From DAOTXS01 sp034435055 (GTDB lineage Bacteria > Chloroflexota > Anaerolineae > UBA4142), in contig DAOTXS010000041.1 in the NCBI GenBank assembly GCA_034435055.1, positions 1 to 64,000 on the forward strand: a stretch of DNA of 64,000 nucleotides, read 5' to 3'. The notes beneath the pieces were generated by a model, which was not told the DNA's origin, made no database searches, and worked only from the letters and a program-made list of their open reading frames with translations. Shown piece after piece: positions 58,757 through 64,000 of this stretch. Position numbers and translations under genes: made by a program. Each line of letters opens with the position of its first letter. The first letter of the stretch is position 1.

Positions 58757-60583
58757 ATGAAACATCTGACTCGCCGCGATTTTCTCAGACTCGCGGCAAC
58801 CACACTCGGCGGCGCGATGCTCGCTGGTTGCGGAGGACGACAACTTGCCCAGATGACCGCAACGCCGGCAGCCCCCGCGCCCCCCACCATCGGCGTTGCG
58901 CCAACGTCTGTACCGCCCCGCGCCCAAGTGACCGCAACGCCAGTCGCTTCAGCGCGCCCCACCATCAGCGGCGCACCAACACCGACGCCGCCCAGTTTGA
59001 CCGGCGCGCCCGATCTGTTGCTCGTCAACAGCAAGGTCATCACGGTGGATGCAAAGAACACGATCGCGCAAGCGGTCGCCATCAAGAATGGACGCATCCA
59101 AGCCGTCGGCACGAGCGATGAACTGCGCGCGCGTGCCGGCGCGACCACCCAAATCCTTGACTTGAAAGGCAAAGCCGTTACGCCCGGCTTGATTGACCCG
59201 CACCTTCATTTCCGCGCGGTAGGGTTGAACAATGCTTACTACACGCCGTTCTTGCCTCCAGATGTGAAGGATGTCCCCTCTCTCCAACGCGCCCTGGCGG
59301 ATGCCATCAAGGGTAAACGACCCGGTGAATGGCTCATGGGGTACTATATGGTTTTGTCCGACAAGTCCGTTCCCACGAAGCAAGACCTGGATGCCGTGTC
59401 GCCCAAAAACCCAGTGTTTATCATGCACATCGGCGGTCACTGGGGTACAGCCAACAGCGTCGCTCTGCAGATGGCTCAAGTGACATCCAGCACGCCCAAC
59501 CCGCAAGGAGGCATCATCGAAAAGAAGAATGGCGAACCAACGGGTGTCTTTTACAATCACCGCGCCATGGACGTGCTGCGCCAGTACGCCCCGCCGATCA
59601 CGGCTGATCAGATCAAGCAATCTATCCTCACCACACAGACCCTCATGGCTTCCTACGGCGTGACCAGTTTTCACGACAACAATATCCGCGACCTGGACGA
59701 TCTCCGTCTCTATCAAGAACTTTCACAGGAAGGCAAACTCTTCCTGCGAAACGATTTGTATCTGACCTTGGAATGGCCTGCCGATCTCAAGAAGGTGGAC
59801 CAGGTCGCGCAGATTCAAAACGAGCTGACACGCTTCAGGGGCTTTAAATTCCTGATTGACGGACAGGGACCCACAGCATACTGCTCCAAGCCGCACAATG
59901 GTATCGAATGGCGATTGACCACCTGGGATCCAAAGATGTTCAAAGACACGATCCGCAGTCTGCATAACACGGGCTTGCAAATCTGCGTCCACTGTATTGG
60001 CGATGCCGCCGCCGACCTGACGCTGGAGGCGTATGAAGCCGCGATGAATGCCAACCCGCGCTCGGATCCGCGCCATCGGCTCGAACACGTCATTCTCGCC
60101 ACGGCGCAAGCCACACGGAAAATGAAAGACCTGGGCGTTGTCGTCAGCACGCAGCCCGCCTTCATCTACCTGTTTGGCGAGGGCTGGAACTCTCTCTTTG
60201 GCGCCGAACGGATGGAGCGCATCATGGTGACGCAAGAATGGATCAAATCGGGCGTCCACGTCGCCATCGGTTCCGACGCGCCGTCTACGCCGTTTTATCA
60301 CCCGCAAGCCACCCTGGCTGGCGCCATGACCCGTTATACCTTCAAACAAAACACCATCGGCGCCGATCAAAAATTTTCCTTTACCGAAGCCCTAAGGGCG
60401 CACACCTATGAGGGCGCATACTCTGGCCATCAGGAAAACGTCAAAGGGACTCTGGAAACAGGTAAGTTCGCGGATCTGGTCGTATGGACAACCGACCCAT
60501 CCACCCTATCGGCTGAGGACCTGTTCAACAGCACCGTTGACCTGACGATGGTCGGTGGGAAGATCGTATTCAAGAGAACATAG
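58757..60583 (+). CDS. Tat-exported amidohydrolase lipoprotein (YtcJ-like)
   Basis: A 608-residue metal-dependent amidohydrolase of the amidohydrolase-3/YtcJ group. It has a Tat-type signal (TRRDFLRLAATTLGG) that ends in a lipobox (LAGC, about 23-26), then a Thr/Pro/Ala linker made of two 25-residue copies (about 31-80). The catalytic domain follows: TPGLIDPHLHF (metal His pair), QICVHCIGDAA, HRLEHVIL and GSDAPSTPF (metal Asp). It probably hydrolyses amide or ester-like substrates outside the cell. CAGGAGGG before the ATG at 58757 sets the start. It sits within a beta-glucoside locus to which it seems foreign. Confidence 0.92.
   Translation: MKHLTRRDFLRLAATTLGGAMLAGCGGRQLAQMTATPAAPAPPTIGVAPTSVPPRAQVTATPVASARPTISGAPTPTPPSLTGAPDLLLVNSKVITVDAKNTIAQAVAIKNGRIQAVGTSDELRARAGATTQILDLKGKAVTPGLIDPHLHFRAVGLNNAYYTPFLPPDVKDVPSLQRALADAIKGKRPGEWLMGYYMVLSDKSVPTKQDLDAVSPKNPVFIMHIGGHWGTANSVALQMAQVTSSTPNPQGGIIEKKNGEPTGVFYNHRAMDVLRQYAPPITADQIKQSILTTQTLMASYGVTSFHDNNIRDLDDLRLYQELSQEGKLFLRNDLYLTLEWPADLKKVDQVAQIQNELTRFRGFKFLIDGQGPTAYCSKPHNGIEWRLTTWDPKMFKDTIRSLHNTGLQICVHCIGDAAADLTLEAYEAAMNANPRSDPRHRLEHVILATAQATRKMKDLGVVVSTQPAFIYLFGEGWNSLFGAERMERIMVTQEWIKSGVHVAIGSDAPSTPFYHPQATLAGAMTRYTFKQNTIGADQKFSFTEALRAHTYEGAYSGHQENVKGTLETGKFADLVVWTTDPSTLSAEDLFNSTVDLTMVGGKIVFKRT
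58848..58997. repeat. two-copy 75-bp tandem duplication in linker
   Basis: CCCAGATGACCGCAACGCC at 58848 recurs as CCCAAGTGACCGCAACGCC at 58923, 75 bases (25 codons) later. The following residues are similar (PPTIGVAPT and RPTISGAPT). The linker was lengthened by duplication. Confidence 0.7.
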
Positions 60584-60598
60584 CGTGGGATCAGCGAG

Positions 60599-60967
60599 GT
60601 GCATCGATGCGAGCCATACGTGTATGCGCAGATGATTGTCGGACGCGATGCACCGACGCACGGCGAAGCGAAAAATTCGTGGCTCACCGGCACCGCCGCG
60701 TGGAATTTCGTCGCGATCGCGCAGTACATTCTGGGGATTCGTCCAACATTCGATGGTTTGCAAATCGCGCCGGTGATTCCAATCTCGTGGAAGAAATTTT
60801 CTGCAACGCGCATCTTTCGCGGCGTCAGGTACTGCATTGAGGTTGAGCGCGCCGGCGACGGCAACGCGGTGTCGCTTGTCGTTGATGGCAAGGCGATTGA
60901 CGGAAACAGTGTGCCGTTACCCCGTGATGCGCGAACGCAAGTTCATGTAAAGGCAATTCTGAAATGA
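60599..60967 (+). pseudogene. 3' fragment of GH94 cellobiose-phosphorylase-type gene
   Basis: The 122 codons read CEPYVYAQMIVGRDAPTHGE, then KNSWLTGTAAWNFVAIAQYI, LGIRPTFDGLQIAPVIP and a beta-domain tail (FRGVRYCIEVERAG). This is the C-terminal part of the catalytic domain and final domain of GH94 phosphorylases (about 800 residues when complete). The N-terminal five-sixths is missing, and the amidohydrolase ends 15 bases upstream. No ribosome site is seen. It is a remnant, and it supports cellobiose as the ancestral substrate of the locus. Confidence 0.82.
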
Positions 60968-61834
60968 AGAGCGATTTTTACGGTTTAGCAACTCGCGCCA
61001 TCGAAAATAGCTTTGTGCGTGTGGAATTTCTCGCCGAAGCAGGACCTCGCATCGTTCGCTTATTTCTGCACGACTCGGATGAAAACTGGCTTGCGGAACT
61101 ACCTGACAAACGGCTGAATACTTCCTTAGGCGATTATTTTTTTTCGCGGTGGACATCGCCTGTGGTACGCGCCGGAAAGCATACCGGTAACCTATCAGCC
61201 GGACAATGCCGGCGTCATCGTCGAAGAAATTGCCGATGGCGTGTGTTTGCATCAGCCGCCGGAGCCATTGACCGATATTCGCAAAAGCATCGAACTCCAT
61301 TTGCATGCCAACCGCGCGAGTCTGACATTGACACATCGCATTGAAAATGCAGGTGCGCGTAAAATTGAACTCGCGCCGTGGGCGATCACAATGTTGCCGC
61401 TGGGCGGAGTTGTCATTTTGCCGCAGAACGCCCACGCCATCGATAAAGATGGCTTACAACCCAATCGGAATTTGGTGTTGTGGCAATACACGCACATCAA
61501 TGATGCGCGGCTCGAACTGCGTGACGATGCGATTTACGTTCATGCGCGCGCGCAACTGCCGCCGTGCAAAATCGGTTATTTGAATCGCGCGGGGTGGATG
61601 GCGTATTGGCGTAATGAAAACTTGTTCGTCAAACGATTTGCGGTAGATGGCGAGGCGGGGTATCCTGATTTTCATTGCAACGCCGAGGTGTACTGCAATG
61701 ATCAATTCGTCGAATTGGAAACGCTGGCGCCGATGCAATGGCTAGAATCGAACCAAATTGTCGAGCATATTGAAACCTGGGAATTTTACAGAGGCGTCCG
61801 ACAGATCGAACAGTTTCAGGAGTTGATGAAATGA
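60964..61834 (+). pseudogene. aldose-epimerase-like (DUF4380-type) gene with frameshift
   Basis: Two frames together encode one protein. The first covers residues up to SLGDYFF; the second continues RGGHRLWYAPESIPVTYQPD and runs to the stop at 61834. The break is at a run of eight T (61137-61144); seven T restore a 289-codon frame. The joined protein has FLAEAGPRIVRLFL at the start and GHRLWYAPE, the usual mark of DUF4380/epimerase-like sugar proteins. It overlaps the GH94 remnant and the GH1 gene by four bases each. The extra T may be a sequencing error or a true mutation. Confidence 0.78.
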
Positions 61835-63141
61835 CATTGGCTTTCCCTAAAGATTTTGTATGGGGCACGGCGACGGCATCGTATCAAATCGAGGGCGCGT
61901 GGAACGAAGACGGCAAAGGAGAATCGATCTGGGATCGTTTTGCGCACACGCCGGGGAAAATTGAAAATGGCGACACCGGCGATGTTGCGTGCGATCATTA
62001 TCATCGTTGGCGCGAAGATGTCGCGTTGATGCGGCAGCTGGGTTTGCGCGCGTATCGTTTTTCGATTGCGTGGACGCGTGTTCTGCCGAATGGTCACGGC
62101 GCCGTGAATCAACGCGGGCTTGATTTTTATAATGGTCTCGTGGATGAATTACTCGCGGCGAACATCACGCCGTATATCACTTTGTATCATTGGGACTTGC
62201 CGCAAGCGTTACCTAACGGCTGGCTCAATCGCGACACCGCCGGGTATTTTGCGGATTACACCGCGCTCGTCGTGCGGCATTTGGGCGACCGTGTGAAAAA
62301 TTGGATAACGCTCAACGAACCCTGGGTTGCGGCTTTTGTGGGGTACGAAGAAGGACGCCACGCACCGGGTGAAAAGAATACGCGGGCGGCATTTCAAGCG
62401 GCGCATCATTTGCTGCTCGCGCACGGACTTGGTATGCAAGCGATTCGTGCCAGCGCATCGCAAGCGAATGCGGGTATTGTCATCGATATGTTTCCAACGG
62501 AAGCGGGAACAGATTCGCCGCAAGACCAAGCGATTGCCGAACGGGCGTGGCAACGTGGCGCCGGCTGGTTTTTGGGTCCACTGGTGCACGCTAGTTATCC
62601 GGCAGAAAGATGGGATTCGCTTGGAGCTAACACACCCCCAGTTTTACCGGGCGACTTGGCATTGATTGCGCAACCGATGGATTGGCTTGGCGTGAATTAT
62701 TACTCGCGTCATCTCGTCCAGAACGGTGTGTATGTCAAACCCGTGCCGGGTTCGGAGTATACCGCAATGGGGTGGGAAGTTCACGCGCCCGCGTTGGGTA
62801 GATTGTTGCACCGCATTCATCACGCTTACAAACTGCCGCCGATCTACATTACCGAAAACGGTGCGGCATTCCGCGACGAGGTTAATGCGGAGGGCGCGGT
62901 GCACGATCCACGGCGACTGAATTACGTCCGCGAGCATCTGCAACAAATTCACGACGCAATCCAAGCGGGCGTCGATGTGCGTGGATATTTCTTGTGGTCG
63001 CTCATCGACAACTTTGAATGGGCGTATGGTTTCTCAAAACGCTTTGGCATCGTCTACGTCGATTTTGCAACGCAAAAGCGGATTATCAAAGACAGCGGCA
63101 AATGGTACGCGCGCGTTATTGCACAGAATGGCATCGAGTAA
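61831..63141 (+). CDS. GH1 beta-glucosidase
   Basis: A 436-residue family 1 glycosidase of TIM-barrel fold that hydrolyses beta-glucosides such as cellobiose. The N-terminal signature is FVWGTATASYQIEGAW, the acid/base Glu is in TLNEPW (about 157-162), the nucleophile Glu is in YITENGAAF (about 341-349), and the aglycone loop LWSLIDNFEWAYGF is complete. No signal peptide is present, so it acts in the cytoplasm. Its ATG overlaps the preceding gene by four bases. It is the last gene of the LacI locus and is followed by a terminator. Confidence 0.95.
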   Translation: MTLAFPKDFVWGTATASYQIEGAWNEDGKGESIWDRFAHTPGKIENGDTGDVACDHYHRWREDVALMRQLGLRAYRFSIAWTRVLPNGHGAVNQRGLDFYNGLVDELLAANITPYITLYHWDLPQALPNGWLNRDTAGYFADYTALVVRHLGDRVKNWITLNEPWVAAFVGYEEGRHAPGEKNTRAAFQAAHHLLLAHGLGMQAIRASASQANAGIVIDMFPTEAGTDSPQDQAIAERAWQRGAGWFLGPLVHASYPAERWDSLGANTPPVLPGDLALIAQPMDWLGVNYYSRHLVQNGVYVKPVPGSEYTAMGWEVHAPALGRLLHRIHHAYKLPPIYITENGAAFRDEVNAEGAVHDPRRLNYVREHLQQIHDAIQAGVDVRGYFLWSLIDNFEWAYGFSKRFGIVYVDFATQKRIIKDSGKWYARVIAQNGIE

Positions 63142-63153
63142 AATTCACTGGAA

Positions 63154-63182
63154 AAAGACGGAGGCGAATGACCTCCGTCTTT
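63154..63182. terminator. bidirectional terminator after GH1 gene
   Basis: AAAGACGGAGG and its complement form a perfect 11-bp stem with a seven-base loop; T-runs follow on both strands. It lies between the convergent GH1 and GH20-type genes. Confidence 0.8.
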
Positions 63183-63185
63183 CTA

Positions 63186-64000
63186 TTACGATTCGTATTC
63201 CTGGCGCAATTTTTCCCAACGCGCAACGCTATCCTTGAATCCCCCGGGACGATTGCGCGCGTGCCACAGTTGGCGGTATCCTGTAACGATGCGCGCCAAA
63301 TCGATTTTGAGTTTGCGTTTTAGCGCGCGTGCTTTGGTCGGATTCATTTCGATGGCGAGCAAACCACGCTGACCGGCGTGCCGCAAAATCGACGCAGCGC
63401 TTTCAAATTCGGCGCGCACAAGTTTCGCGTCAGCGCGCGCAGATTTCGCTTTGGGTAGTGGTTTCATCGCGCGGTCGATGGCGCGTTGTGTGCGTTTCAG
63501 TGCGGCCGGCGTAACGCGATGAATCTTTTCTGGTATCGCGTCGAGATTCCATTGCAGGATACGAAACAGCGCGTTTGAATTGTGCAGGGCGATGCCAAGT
63601 TCATTGCACGCGTTTCCCAGAGCGAATGCGATTTGCCCAAGTGTCCCGGTCGGATCGCGGAAAGCCAACACACTTGTTGCGTGCGCAACATCGATGTTGC
63701 GATTGGCTTCAAGCGCCCAACTGACTGCCGCGCCGTACGCGAAACCGATATAACTGAACGGCAAGTACTGCCAATGCCCATTATCGCCCCAGTCGGTATT
63801 CAAGTAACCGATTGCGTTATGCTTCAACCCATTTTCAGCGGCGCGGCGCAAATTAGCCAACGCGTTATCTGTGCGACCAACAATCGAATTCCACGATGAC
63901 GTGCCGGGACAAACGTAGAATGGAATCCCGGCTTTGGCAAACGCCGCACCGTCTTTGTCAAACGGATGATTGGCTTCATACCCCCATTCGAGTGCGATGA
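63186..64000 (-). CDS. GH20-type beta-N-acetylhexosaminidase (3' part; runs off window)
   Basis: The frame is open to the window edge, so only the last 271 codons are seen. ALEWGYEANHPFDKDG, FYVCPGTSSWNSI, NGLKHNAIGYLNTDWGDNG and LPFSYIGFAYGAAVSW match the end of the catalytic barrel of GH20-like hexosaminidases of environmental bacteria; Trp-rich segments would line the GlcNAc pocket. A helical C-terminal domain (ALKRTQRAIDRAM onward) follows. It may release GlcNAc from glycans or chitin fragments. The catalytic Asp-Glu pair lies outside the window. Confidence 0.8.
   Translation of the reverse strand, partial: IALEWGYEANHPFDKDGAAFAKAGIPFYVCPGTSSWNSIVGRTDNALANLRRAAENGLKHNAIGYLNTDWGDNGHWQYLPFSYIGFAYGAAVSWALEANRNIDVAHATSVLAFRDPTGTLGQIAFALGNACNELGIALHNSNALFRILQWNLDAIPEKIHRVTPAALKRTQRAIDRAMKPLPKAKSARADAKLVRAEFESAASILRHAGQRGLLAIEMNPTKARALKRKLKIDLARIVTGYRQLWHARNRPGGFKDSVARWEKLRQEYES

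Overview
The window is most likely a chromosomal segment of an uncultured Chloroflexota bacterium (Anaerolineae-like). This is inferred, not proven. The clues are FtsH with a Chloroflexota-style gene mix, secreted lipoproteins with long Thr-Pro linkers, NarL-type sensor kinases, large GT39/YfhO/O-antigen-ligase membrane operons, CebR-like LacI control of a beta-glucoside locus, and sigma-70-type promoters (several exact or near consensus). The DNA looks moderately GC-rich and densely packed. No rRNA, CRISPR array, transposase or phage module was seen.

Layout. 0-2 kb: ftsH (-). 2-6.5 kb: a tight (-) operon MFS / small membrane protein / PIG-L deacetylase / MBL hydrolase / alpha-beta hydrolase. 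6.5-10.5 kb: MarR-controlled efflux genes (MarR, HlyD adaptor, MacB-type permease, no ATPase) and a second MBL hydrolase. 10.5-16.2 kb: two acyltransferase-3 paralogues, a lone receiver protein, and a NarL-type regulator flanked by two kinases, one of which lacks its ATPase domain. 16.3-20.6 kb: an alpha/beta hydrolase and a sugar ABC importer (permease, permease, binding lipoprotein). 20.9-22.6 kb: a YwaF-like gene split by an AT-richer module that carries an unknown membrane protein. 22.6-35.3 kb: a long (-) surface-polysaccharide cluster led by udk and wzx, with seven glycosyltransferases, three methyltransferases and a Gfo/Idh oxidoreductase. 35.5-43.2 kb: single genes (SUOX-like, gamma-glutamyltransferase, PIG-L, two convergent Thr-Pro lipoproteins, Thr/Ser dehydratase, STAS protein, M20 peptidase). 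43.3-43.7 kb: three tRNAs. 44.8-53.1 kb: a (+) envelope operon GT39 / methyltransferase / GT39 / YfhO / O-antigen ligase. 53.1-56.9 kb: a (-) operon of a GT2-phosphoglycosyltransferase fusion, PAP2 phosphatase and DUF2723 protein. 57-63.1 kb: a damaged cellobiose/beta-glucoside locus (LacI, inserted amidohydrolase block, GH94 remnant, frameshifted epimerase-like gene, GH1 beta-glucosidase). 63.2-64 kb: the 3' part of a GH20-type hexosaminidase.

The most unusual signal is a family of degenerate seven-base tandem arrays, many built as two inverted arms that keep one continuous 7-nt register. They sit against stop codons and tRNA ends, and also inside reading frames (both GT39 proteins, three times in YfhO, once in gamma-glutamyltransferase), where they encode seven-residue peptide repeats in loops. 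Other points of interest are the LacI promoter with exact consensus -35/-10 boxes and an operator identical to the one I recall for CebR, a MarR operator placed between -35 and -10, probable leaderless transcripts, and two recombination scars (split ywaF and split GH94).
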